From Molanna angustata (Eukaryota > Arthropoda > Insecta > Trichoptera > Molannidae), in NCBI GenBank assembly GCA_963576475.1, contig OY754977.1:15734943-15798942 (forward strand): DNA of 64,000 nt, given 5' to 3'. Position numbers and translations under genes: made by a program. The notes under the pieces are model-generated. The model saw only the letters and a list, made by a program, of their open reading frames with translations, had not been told where the DNA came from and ran no database searches. Shown here one piece after another: positions 22,301 through 32,076 of the stretch (positions are counted from its first letter, which is position 1; the number at the start of each line of letters is the position of its first letter).

Positions 22301-22830
22301 TTTTCATATCTATATTCAATAAATAATGTGAAGTACACAAAATATTGTTATGATTTATATATGAAATTTACATGCATATTTTATTTAACTGTCTCTAAAA
22401 ATATTGTTCAGTGTTAATTTAAGGTGATTTTTTTTTGTTTCCCTCCAAATTAATGAATTCTAATTTTGATATGTTTGCTTGCTTTTCTTGTTTTAATTTT
22501 GTTATATCGTTCTTCAGTCATATGTTAATTTCTCTATACATTTTTTTTTGTATTCAATAGTCAAAATACGTATTATTTTCTCTTCTATGTATTTTTTCTG
22601 TTTTTCCTACTTCTTTTTTGCTTGTTTCTTTAACTATGTTTATATTGCATAAGATAAAGAACATTTTATTTTTCTATATTTTTATCTGTTCATTGTTGTA
22701 CTTATAGTTATTATTTGATATATGTATGTGTGTATTTTTATACATTTTCATGAACATTTAATCATTTGTTATTGTATTAAAATATCTATTTGTATGATTT
22801 TGCGAGATTTATTGGGTAGACGGGGAATTA
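22301..22830. other. T-rich spacer, no gene seen
   Basis: Pyrimidine-rich on the plus strand, no recognisable feature. Confidence 0.5.
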
Positions 22831-22844
22831 ATGTATTTGACTGC

Positions 22845-23073
22845 GGAATGGGACACTTGACTGCGGCCACTTGGGTGCGGGACACTTGGGTGCGGGACAC
22901 TTGGCTGCGAGACACTTGGCTGCGGGGGACACTTGGGTGCGAGCCCACTTGGTTGCGAGTCCATTTGGTCGCGACGGACACTTGGGTGCGAGCCCACTTG
23001 GTCGCGAAATCAAAAATATTTTTTTCTGCTTAGGAATGAAATATTTCGTACTGATTTTTGTAATGCTCTTTAT
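22845..23073 (+). repeat. Minisatellite block 1 with flanking segment
   Basis: About nine variant copies of a 16-20 base unit with core ACTTGGNTGCG (22850-23008), followed by a segment with AATATTTTTTTCTGCTTAGG and TGATTTTTGTAATGCTCTTT. The whole block recurs in inverted orientation at 24157-24420. Confidence 0.8.
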
Positions 23074-23558
23074 ATTTATTTATTTATTTTTATTTAAAGA
23101 ACCACTTACAGCTAAAAAGTTACTATACATCGTTGTTTCATCAAATAAGGGCAAGCTACTACAAAACTGGTCAGCCAATTACAAGTGCCACATCCTGCAT
23201 TAAATATCGGCCTACAAATCTATAAGAAAAGGAATATCAAAAAAGAATCTATATGAAAATAAAAAGGTACAACAGAAACTATAATGTTTATTATTTTTAT
23301 AAAATATACAGTTTGGTTCTTCTCAGAAAATATATTTTTTGTAAATATATCAGTAAATATATTTATATCAGTAAATCAGTAAATATATATCAGTAAATAT
23401 ATTTTTATATTTTTTGTTTTGTCGCCTATACACAATATGTTAGAAGACTTAATAGTTTGATACTTAATCTCTAAACATACATACATACCATCATGCTGTT
23501 TTCATATTCCGGGTAGGAAACAAGGGACTAACCTCCATACTATCCTATCTTGACATAC

Positions 23559-23768
23559 ACAATAATAATAAACACTTCCTTGCACCATGCGCAAGTGGCG
23601 AGTTTATTGCCGTATGGCAATTTCTTTCAACTAACCAGTGTTTCCAGCCCAGAGAAGCAATATTTGCGTGAGAAATGAATTTAAATATATTTCTCCTCTA
23701 CTGGGTATCGAACCCAGGACGCCCGCACAGAAACCGAACGGCTTACCAACAGTGCCACGGCGGTCGGC
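23559..23768 (-). repeat. tRNA-derived SINE, copy 1
   Basis: On the minus strand it has a tRNA-like head with A box TGGCACTGTTGG and B box GGTTCGATACC, then a body with the tail phrase TTGCCATACGGCAA and a TTA-repeat 3' end. Closely similar to 46661-46874 and 58801-59022. RNA polymerase III transcribes such elements and LINE proteins mobilise them. Confidence 0.85.
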
Positions 23769-24021
23769 ATACATACCTACATGTTTTGTGTAGAAAACAA
23801 AATATCTTAAAAAAATTCAATAATTTCGATTTATTGGTTTATAGTTTGGTACTTACTTATTCTTCAACTATACAAGTATACATACTATCGCTATCGACAG
23901 TTGGATCTCATGTGTTACATGCAACTAGTGTGTATGAAAAATTCTCATATTACCTTGTTTTTACTTTAAAAATTCTCATATAACCTTGTTTTTACTTTAC
24001 AATTTCAAACATAAGTACAAA

Positions 24022-24095
24022 TTGGAAGAAATTGCCACTAGGCAATAAGCCCGCCAGTGTACTAATTATAATTTCAAGAAGATTTAATAAATAAA
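24022..24095 (+). repeat. SINE tail fragment
   Basis: Contains GGAAGAAATTGCCACTAGG and the matching GCCGC-to-GTG tail end, without a tRNA head. It shares only the 3' domain of the SINE family, so it is a truncated copy or a different element with the same tail. Confidence 0.65.
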
Positions 24096-24156
24096 TATTT
24101 TTTTTATATTTTTAATGTCTGTATATAGGTACCTACTTGTATATATCAACTACTTA

Positions 24157-24420
24157 TATGATAAAGAGCATTACAAAAATCAGCACGAAAAACTTCAGCC
24201 CTAGGCAGAAAAAAAATATTTTTGAATTCGCAACCAAGTGGGCTCACACCCAAGTGTCCGTCGCGACCAAATGGACTCGCAACCAAGTGGGCTCGCACCC
24301 AAGTGTCCGTCGCACCCAAGTGTCCCGCAGCCAAATGTCCTCCGCAGCCAAGTGTCTCGCAGCCAAATGTCCCGCACCCAAGTGCCCGCAGCCAAGTGTC
24401 CTAGACCGATTTGACTGCGA
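24157..24420 (-). repeat. Minisatellite block 2, inverted partner of block 1
   Basis: About eleven units of CGCANCCAAGTG type (24230-24410), preceded by the inverted AAAGAGCATTACAAAAATCA segment. Together with 22845-23073 it forms a large imperfect inverted repeat around 1.1 kb that includes a SINE. ORFs here are repeat artefacts. Confidence 0.8.
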
Positions 24421-25790
24421 CATGCGAATCCTAGAGAACCGAGCAACTGACATTGTTTATTGTTGTGTAGTCGCTTGATACCTATGTGGGTAGACTGTAT
24501 TCGTGGTGTCGCGGCCAGTACTTTTTTGCCTCGTTCCAATGTATATGTTTTTTTACTGTATATCATTTTTTTAATTTTGTTTTATTCACTCTTGCTATAA
24601 TTTATAATATTTTGGATACATAATTTTTTTTTATCATTTGTTATAGGCATATTATTTTATATATAAAAAGATTATATTTGATTATATAGTAATTGTAATA
24701 TTTTGTTTTTTTAATTTTTATTTTATATTGTATGTATATATTTAGGTAGACATAAAAAAAGAATATTTTTCTAATATATTGTACACCCACACACAGGCAT
24801 TGCCTTTGTGGGAATTTTGGTAATTTGAATTCAACTTTGTAATGATCTTTAAATCTTTAAATTTTTTGTACTTTATTTCTTGTATTCTTTAATTATGTAA
24901 CATGTGCCAAAATTAAAATAAATAAATCTAAAGTAATAAAGCAATCAAAATGTTAGTGTCTGTGTGTGTGTGTTTGTCTCACGCCTTCTGAAAAACCAAG
25001 AGCATCTAAAAATCTAATTTATGTGCGAACATGTACCAGTATACCTGATGCAGTGTCACGCTAAAAATAATGCGATAAAAATGCTGAATTTTAAAAATAT
25101 TTCAATAATTATTTTTTTCATACAAAATTTTCCAAGTCATATCTGTCAAAAAAGTGTACATTTTGCACGCAAATATCTGTTAGTTTAAAAGTTAGAAGTA
25201 CGTATTTACACGAAAAAAATATATTTTCAAGTATAACTTAGCGTTTAAGTGAAAAACATGGTGAATATTTTGTATAATTACAATGTTTAACTTATTTTTA
25301 AAGTAAGCGTTTTGTACATAAACGCCGCCATTTTAATATCTTTTCATACAATATTTCATTTTCCTACCGAATGAATATGTTCTTGAAAATAATAAACCTT
25401 TGAAATAAATATAATTATGAAATAATAAAATGAAACACAAGACATTACAGCGAGTTTTAAGACATATATTGTAAAAATGTGTTTATTATTAGTAAAGATA
25501 TAGGCATAATAAAATTGCATAATTTGTATATAATATTTGATTTTACTGACAATTTTCATTTTTATGGCATCGAACAAACCAATGTAGGTACCTACATATT
25601 CAAAAAAGTCTCAAACCATTTGATATTTTTAACGTATTGGAATGGTTACTATGGTAACGGAAAGATTCTGATATTCAAATAAAATTAGTTATGAATCGAA
25701 TTTATTTAGAACATTGTTGTAGGTAGGTACCTACCTATTACTATTTACTTACAAATCAACAATATACTGATTTTCTATCGGAAAATTATT
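24421..25790. other. AT-rich spacer, no gene seen
   Basis: No recognisable feature apart from a short (TG)n at 24960 and palindromic TAGGTACCTA motifs near 25586 and 25725. Confidence 0.5.
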
Positions 25791-25904
25791 TTATTTATTT
25801 ATTTGTGTATGTATGAATGGATGCATGTATGCTATGTGCTCCTAAACCGTTTGTCCGATTACAATGAAACTTTGGTGAATTGTTGAGCGTATGCCCGGGA
25901 TGGT

Positions 25905-26650
25905 TTCTGGATTTAAACTTTTTTCTTATTCTTCTTCTTCTTCGTGTATTTGGTCATTTTACATATGAAGTTGGAGTATTCTGGGAGAAGAAGGTCCAAC
26001 TGTCCTTCCATTTCTTCACAGGTCTTCCAGGACGGGTTCTGCATATAAACTTTTTTCTTCTTTTTCTTCGTGGTGCATTTGGTCATCTTACCTATGAAGA
26101 TGAACTATCCTGGGAGAAGAAGGTCCAATTTTCCTTCCATCTCTTCGCAGGTTTCTGGATTTAAACTTTCTTCTTCTTTTCTTCTTCTTCTTCGTCGTGT
26201 ATTTGGTCATTTTACCTATGAAGTTGGAGTATCCTGGGAGAAGAAGGTCCAACTGTCCTTCCATGTCTTCGCAGGTTTCTGGATTTAAACTTTTTTCTTC
26301 TTCTTCTTCATGTATTTTTGGTCATTTTACCTATGAAGTTGGAGAATCCTGGGAGAAGAAGGTCCAAATGTTCTTCCAACTCTTTGCAAGTCTTCCAAGT
26401 CGGTTTTTGGATATAAAATTTTTTCTTCTTCATCGTGCATTTCGTCATTTTACCTATGAAGGTGGACTATCCTGGGAGAAGAAGGTCCAATTTTCCTTCC
26501 ATATCTTCACAGGTATCTGGATTTAAACTTTTTTTTTCTTCTTCTTCGTGTATTTAGTCATTTTACCTTTAAAGGTGGAGTATCCTGGGAAAAGAAGGTC
26601 CTTTCATCTCTTCGCGGTTCCTCCAGGATGGTTTCTGGATTTAAACTTTT
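25905..26650 (+). repeat. Tandem array, about 105-130 bp unit, six copies
   Basis: Each unit begins GGTTTCTGGATTTAAACTTTT, has a CTT-rich run, then TTACCTATGAAG and CCTGGGAGAAGAAGGTCCAA. Units start near 25905, 26034, 26150, 26274, 26402 and 26512. The frames across the array repeat their own peptide and are not genes. Confidence 0.9.
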
Positions 26651-26659
26651 CTTAACCGA

Positions 26660-26775
26660 CTGAAGGGACGGGATGTAATAAAGGGAAGGGATGCACTAAA
26701 GGGCCTGAAGGGATGGGAGGTATAAAAGGGCCTGAAGGGACGGGAGGTTCTGAAAGGTCTGAAGCGACGGTTCAT
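26660..26775 (+). repeat. Short purine-rich tandem repeat
   Basis: Three to four imperfect copies of AAGGGCCTGAAGGGACGGGA, about 28 bases each. Confidence 0.7.
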
Positions 26776-26779
26776 GGAG

Positions 26780-27115
26780 TCTAATTCATTTTCTTCTTAA
26801 TTTTATGTAGACCTTACAGTTTTTACACAAACTATTTCCTTTAGTCTTTTTCTTCGTTTTCTTATTTTATGTAGAACTTGGGTGAATTTTATACAAACTC
26901 TTTCCTATAGATTAATCTTCTTCTTTTATGAAGACCTTTTAGTCAGTTTTTATACAATCTATTTCCAATAGTCTAATTCTTCTATTTTATGTATTTTTGC
27001 TTATTTTATGTAGACCATTGGAATAGTTTTTTATACAAACTATTTCTTATAGTCTTATACTTATTCTTCTCTTTTTTATTTAGACTTTTGTGTAAGTTTT
27101 TAGTCTAATAGTCTA
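26780..27115 (+). repeat. Degenerate tandem repeat, about 65-75 bp unit
   Basis: Five imperfect copies of a unit with TTTATGTAGACCTT, TTTTTATACAAACTATTTCC and TATAGTCTAATTCTTC. Larger-scale repetition continues to about 27830. Confidence 0.65.
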
Positions 27116-27935
27116 TTGTGCAGAAATATTATTAACGATATGCACACTTGATGAAAATACATATGTAAAAACGAATGGGATGTGGGATGTGACGATGTAA
27201 CCTGCACTAGAATCTTTTCAATACTTTTGTTTAATCAAATTTAAACAATTTATATCATCCTATTTTGAATAATTTTCAACACCTTCATATTTGATTTCGT
27301 TGACGATATTTAAAGAATGGGGGTTGTGGCCATAACTGAATTCTTCACAACGTTTCTATTCAAATTGAAAACTATTTACTATAGTTTAAGTCTTCTTCTT
27401 CGTTAATGTAGGCTTTTGTGTCAATTTTAAGTCTATAAGTCTAATTGTGCAAAAATATAATGCACACTTGATGAAAAAATATAAAAACGAATGGTATGTG
27501 ACCAACACTAGATCTTTTTAGACATTTGTTTAATCAAATTTTAACCACATCCCAACATCCAAAATTACTTAATTTTCAATAGGTACATATTACAATTTGT
27601 TTTCGATGATAATATTTGAAAATGGGGGTTGTGGCCAAACCAATCTCTTAACAACGTTGATAAACAGTCATATTTAAAACCATTTCGCATAGTCCATGCG
27701 TGCAGAAATTTTGTATATTATACTTCATTCACACTTTATAAAAAATAATGGGTTGTGGCCATCACTTGAACATTTTACAATCAAATTCAATCATATTTCA
27801 AACCACTTTTCATAGTCCGATTTTTGATTTTGGGTGACAATATTATAAAAACGATTGCTTTTTCCTTCACAATATTACATTCTTGGCCAACGGCGGGACA
27901 TAAAAGCTAGTAAATAAATAAAAGGAAGGAAATAT

Positions 27936-28000
27936 TAAAAAACAGCCATTGAAAAATGAATTGTTTTTTGACGTTGCTATCTCTTAGATTATAACGATCA
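27936..28000 (+). repeat. Dispersed repeat fragment shared with 48860-48915
   Basis: The phrase ACAGCCATT...ATTGTTTTTTGACGTTGCTATCTCTT occurs in both places in the same orientation. Confidence 0.65.
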
Positions 28001-28329
28001 AGAGTTTCCTATCTTCAATAGTCAAATTATTCATATATCAAAAATTCATGATTATTAGTAAAGTGGAAGGACAGCAAAACCGGTGGCGATCCCCTTTTCG
28101 GCGGAGTGATCAGAAAAATAGTATAACTGGTCTATCAGTAGCTTCATTCCTAAGAAAGGTAGAAGATTGAAGTGTTTGGAAAAGTTTTGCCGGGCAACAG
28201 TGGCTTTCCAAGATGGACACGACCTTCAGGACTGAAGAAAACAAGATAATAGGACAAGACTTATAAAAAGAAGATGACCTTTCTATATAATTACATGTAA
28301 TAAAAAAATATGATACCAATTGTAGTTTT

Positions 28330-28817
28330 CAAGTCTATAATACTATTCATTCATACCATCACGGCATGTCCCACAATAAGGGATTAGCAGTGACAGGTGT
28401 GCTGGTGTGCATAAACTTATAAAATGAATTACGAAACATGTTATGCCCACACACTATTCTCATCTCGCCTAAAAAGGCACTACATTCAGAATGGGTGGTG
28501 AAGCTCATTACTGAACTTTGTGAGATGTGATTTTGCTTGTTGTATTGTCTATTACTCGGCTCTTATGGGTCAAGGCTCTTTCTAACTTCAGTTTTTGAAA
28601 CACCGCATCACCGGTTACCATTTTCATTTCGGCGGTGGAGATTTATGTTTATAGCATTTCTTGGTGGCCCAGTACTCAGCTCCATACAACATCGCCGATC
28701 TAACAACTCACTGGCATTTTACTGTCACAGAGTACCCCAGTCAGACTTCATCCATGCCACCTATACCCTGTGTGATACAACACTGTACGCGTTGGCATCA
28801 TTTATTCACACTTTGCT
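28330..28817 (-). pseudogene. LINE reverse-transcriptase remnant, downstream half
   Basis: On the minus strand the translation shows AWMK, TGVLCDSKMPVS and LYGAEYWATKK in shifting frames. These are hallmarks of the thumb and connector region after the polymerase in RTE-like LINEs. It is interrupted at 28817 by the LTR element and resumes at 34382. The outer part (28340-28545) is a non-coding-looking segment repeated at 42250-42475, probably the LINE 3' end. Many stops and frameshifts make it an old, inactive copy. Confidence 0.7.
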
Positions 28818-29208
28818 TGTTGACGCCAATATGTCATTATAATTATTGTCGCATTTTTTATATCAAATGACATATAATATTGTTGCAACTGCTGCCCACC
28901 CTACATCCAAAATCAGTCTCCTTTCAAACCGCGTCCTGTCGACACCACCCACATCTCACCCGTTTTACCGCTCCTCATAACTCACCGAAATTCGCCATAA
29001 TTGTTTTCTCACCGCGTGTGTGTGTGTGGGATCCTAGTGAAAGTTGTGACCATCCAACAAGGCAGAGCACCAAGGAAAAGTCAAGTAAGTGAGTGTTCCT
29101 TTATCCTTCCTTTGCCTTGCAGTGGTTGCAACGAAACGCCCTTTAAAAATACAGTCCACTTTTCACTTCTACTTAATCTTTATCTTTAATTTCATATTCG
29201 CGTCTTCA
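28818..29208 (+). repeat. 5' LTR of the reduced Bel-like element
   Basis: 391 bp, begins TGTTGACGCC and ends GTCTTCA. Four single-base differences from the 3' LTR were seen. It contains a (TG)n run near 29018. Confidence 0.93.
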
Positions 29209-29212
29209 TTTT

Positions 29213-29230
29213 TGGTCCTTAACGAGTCGG
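29213..29230 (+). promoter_or_regulatory. Candidate primer-binding site
   Basis: TGGTCCTTAACGAGTCGG begins four bases after the LTR. The TGGTCCTT start fits a tRNA ending in AAGGACCA, but I could not assign the tRNA. Confidence 0.5.
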
Positions 29231-30531
29231 ATTTCATATTCATTTTGGTCAATCCGAGACGGATATGCTAACATTTTGGTATATCATTCTTGAACCGCAT
29301 TCATAACTTACATCTCACACATATTACAATTAATAAATATATTAATGTATATTATAATATTAAATATACATATTTAATTTATTTTTATAACATGTCACAA
29401 GACATACAAATGTAGGTACATTTGTCGTATACACCACATATTTATTATATATTAAATCGCTCTTCTTTATAATTATTTTCTATGTGATATGCCATTATGT
29501 ACCTATTTGTATCATAACTTATATAAAGGATTACTCACTTTCTAATATTTATATATCAACCCGCTATTAATATATTTATATAACATACCCGCATCAAATA
29601 TAAAACATAATTCTACCCGCTCTGTATAATTTATCCACTCAGCATATATTTATGTCGTGTTAACCGCATCCTTTATAACGAATATAAATAGTTATTAATA
29701 TAAACTTATTTATATTCAAACCGCATTTATTTATGACACGATATACCTATTTGCCATAGTAAAATGAACATAAAAGGTTATTAATATAAACTTATTTATG
29801 TTCAAATCGCATTTACATAAAATTTCCGCTATATATTTAAATAAGCACTTATTTTTTAAGTGCATAACTAATCCGCATTATACCTACATTATATCAATAT
29901 AAGTACCTATGTTTATTATATACCTAACCCTAATTATATATTTATATTCTTATTTAAAACTATTAATTTAGTTCATAATCTACCGCAATATATATTTATT
30001 TTATAGCCTTATTTTTTTGTGTTAAAATATTGCACGGAAATAAATATATTATATTTTAAAGTACCCTACAATTTGATATATAATTCTTGTTACATCGTCA
30101 ACTGTTTCGACCAAGGCGATAAAAAATATTCTTGTATTGCATCGAGTCAATAGGTACGTACTACTTCTATCAACGATAATAATAAAAACGTGTTAGAATT
30201 CGGCCGAACGAAACAAGCGGAATCTGCGCCGACTGTTTAATATTATGTATTCAAAATTAAAGTTAAATTATTATTTGTTGAATTGATAGTTTTATGTTAT
30301 TGCTCAACATATTATTATTACTATTATTAATTATTTATTAAATTATATTTATTAAATTACTATTACCCACTTGCTTATTTTCCGCGCCGTCTTTCTACAC
30401 ATTTTCATATTATAAAAATTTAATTATTATCTTTTATACTTACTTAGCTTTTAATTATACATATTTTGACGTGCCTATTATTTAAGTATATCTTTAATAT
30501 ATCGCAATTAGAGAAAATATAAATTCTTAAA
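29231..30531 (+). other. Leader of the reduced Bel-like element, punctuated by CCGC motifs
   Basis: About 1.3 kb of extremely AT-rich sequence without a gene. It is punctuated every few tens of bases by CCGCAT, CCGCT or TCGC motifs (for example near 29290, 29562, 29587, 29618, 29668, 29720, 29870, 29983). The same vocabulary recurs in the ORFs and 3' region. Confidence 0.6.
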
Positions 30532-32076
30532 ATGGACGTCGATAAGAGCTTACTATTGCAAATAGCATTAGAAAAACTGAATTATATTTTTTCGTGCTTG
30601 CAAATGATTCATGATCGCTCTACCAAGGTGCAGAATGTACAAGATAATTTAGATATAATTTCCGCCGCAGTTTGTATTGACACACTGCGTATTGAGTTTG
30701 ATGAAACGTTGGAAGAGTATAATATTTTAAATATGCGATTGAATAATGGAGAACCAGAGTTTGACATGTGGAATTCTTTCGAAGACATGTACTGGAGAGT
30801 GAAATATGTTATGTCAAAAATTGAATCTGACTCAAAAACGGCGTTAGACCAAGAGAACTTCTATTCAAGAGACATATATTCTCCCGATAGCTTATATGAT
30901 GAAAGTCTAATTGACGTAAAAAACCCGCATCCGCATCAACCGCATGTCGCCACTACTGAATCTAATTTAACTACCGCACTCGCGCTCTGTTCAAATCCAA
31001 TGACCGCGCCGCCACCTGATATTACGCAATCATCAGGTGAGCAGCTTCCCCTCTCTCATCCGCATAGACCGCATTCCGCCACCAGCGTATATTCTTCGAC
31101 TCTTTTACATAATGCCGTGCTTTGTTCGACATCTATAACCATGCCGTCACCTGCAGTAATGCAATCGTCAGATGAGCATCTACCTTCCTCGCATCCGCAT
31201 AAACCGCATTTCGCAACCAGTGCATATTTTTCAACCGATTTGTATAATTCCGCATTCGGTTCGTCATCCATATTCATGCCGCCACCTAGATTAATGCAAT
31301 CCTCAGGTGAGCATCTACCTTCCTCGCATCCGCATTTCGCCACCGGCGCATATTCTTCGACCGATTTTCATTCCGCACTTTGTTCGACATCCATAACCAC
31401 GCCGTCACCTGCAGTAATGCAATCGTCAGGTGAGCATCTACCTTCCTCACACCCGCATAAACCGCATTTCGCCACCAGTGCATATTTTTTAACCGATTTG
31501 TATAATTCCGCATTCGGTTTGTCATCCATAATCATGCCGCCATCTGCATTTACCCAACTGTCACTTGAGCAGTTTTCTTCTCCGCATCCGCATATACCGC
31601 ATACCTTCGCCAGTGTATTGTCTTCGACTGCTTTACATAATTCCGCACTTGTGCTTCGTTCGACTTACACTGGTTCGCCATCACCTGCATTTATGCAACC
31701 GTCAGATAAACATCTATATATTCCGCATCCGCACAAGCTACATGTTACCGGTAATGGATCTGCTTCAACCGCAGTTCCTAATTTGGTGCTCGGTTTGTCA
31801 TCTTTTACCTCGCTGCCGCCTTTATTCACGCAACTGTCAGGTGTGCAGCCACCTCTCCCCCATCCGCATGCCGCAGATAGGGCATCTACTTCTCATAATT
31901 CCGCACCCGTGATCAGTTTGACGTCCTTTACCGCGTGGCTGTCTTTGTTTACCCAGTTATCAGTTGAACAGCCATCTCTATCGCATCTGCACGACCTGCA
32001 TGTCGCTGCAATTGTATTTACTTCGACAGTTGAATATAACTCGCTCTGCTCGCCGCATTGTCGCACACTAGTGTGA
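30532..32076 (+). CDS. Gag-like protein with His/Pro-rich repeats (ORF1)
   Basis: A 514-residue frame from ATG to TGA. Residues 1-100 (LRIEFDETLEEYNIL, FDMWNSFEDMYWRVKYVMSKIE) resemble the N-terminal helical part of Bel-Pao Gag. The rest is about nine degenerate repeats of 41-47 residues, each opening with HPHKPHFAT-like sequence (starts near 30927, 31058, 31192, 31327, 31450, 31584, 31725, 31861 and 31983) and containing TQSSGEHLP-like segments. No zinc knuckle is present, unusual for a Gag. The histidine clusters could bind metal or nucleic acid, which is inference only. It overlaps ORF2 in a -1 relation. The frame is intact, suggesting recent function or youth. Confidence 0.7.
   Translation: MDVDKSLLLQIALEKLNYIFSCLQMIHDRSTKVQNVQDNLDIISAAVCIDTLRIEFDETLEEYNILNMRLNNGEPEFDMWNSFEDMYWRVKYVMSKIESDSKTALDQENFYSRDIYSPDSLYDESLIDVKNPHPHQPHVATTESNLTTALALCSNPMTAPPPDITQSSGEQLPLSHPHRPHSATSVYSSTLLHNAVLCSTSITMPSPAVMQSSDEHLPSSHPHKPHFATSAYFSTDLYNSAFGSSSIFMPPPRLMQSSGEHLPSSHPHFATGAYSSTDFHSALCSTSITTPSPAVMQSSGEHLPSSHPHKPHFATSAYFLTDLYNSAFGLSSIIMPPSAFTQLSLEQFSSPHPHIPHTFASVLSSTALHNSALVLRSTYTGSPSPAFMQPSDKHLYIPHPHKLHVTGNGSASTAVPNLVLGLSSFTSLPPLFTQLSGVQPPLPHPHAADRASTSHNSAPVISLTSFTAWLSLFTQLSVEQPSLSHLHDLHVAAIVFTSTVEYNSLCSPHCRTLV

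Larger units (their letters stand above)
25800..27911 (+). mobile_element. Complex repeat-rich element, possibly Helitron-like
   Basis: It opens with a phrase common in insect non-autonomous elements (CTCCTAAACCGTTTGTCCGA), continues through three successive tandem arrays and longer degenerate repeats (for example GGGGGTTGTGGCCA at 27318 and 27623), and ends in GGCGGGACATAAAAGCTAGT. A terminal CTAGT would fit a Helitron 3' end, but I found no clear terminal hairpin and no Rep/helicase coding. The limits are tentative. Confidence 0.35.

Noticed and set aside
22722..24566. ORFs rich in TWVRDTW or SQPSGLAPKCP repeats
   Set aside because: Translations of the minisatellite in different frames; the same DNA is open on both strands.
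25880..26526. Overlapping ORFs with SWEKKVQ repeats
   Set aside because: Produced by the tandem array; three frames are open because of low stop density in the unit.
30932..31912. Minus- and plus-strand ORFs overlapping ORF1 of the reduced Bel-like element
   Set aside because: Shadows that arise from the same tandem repeats in other frames.
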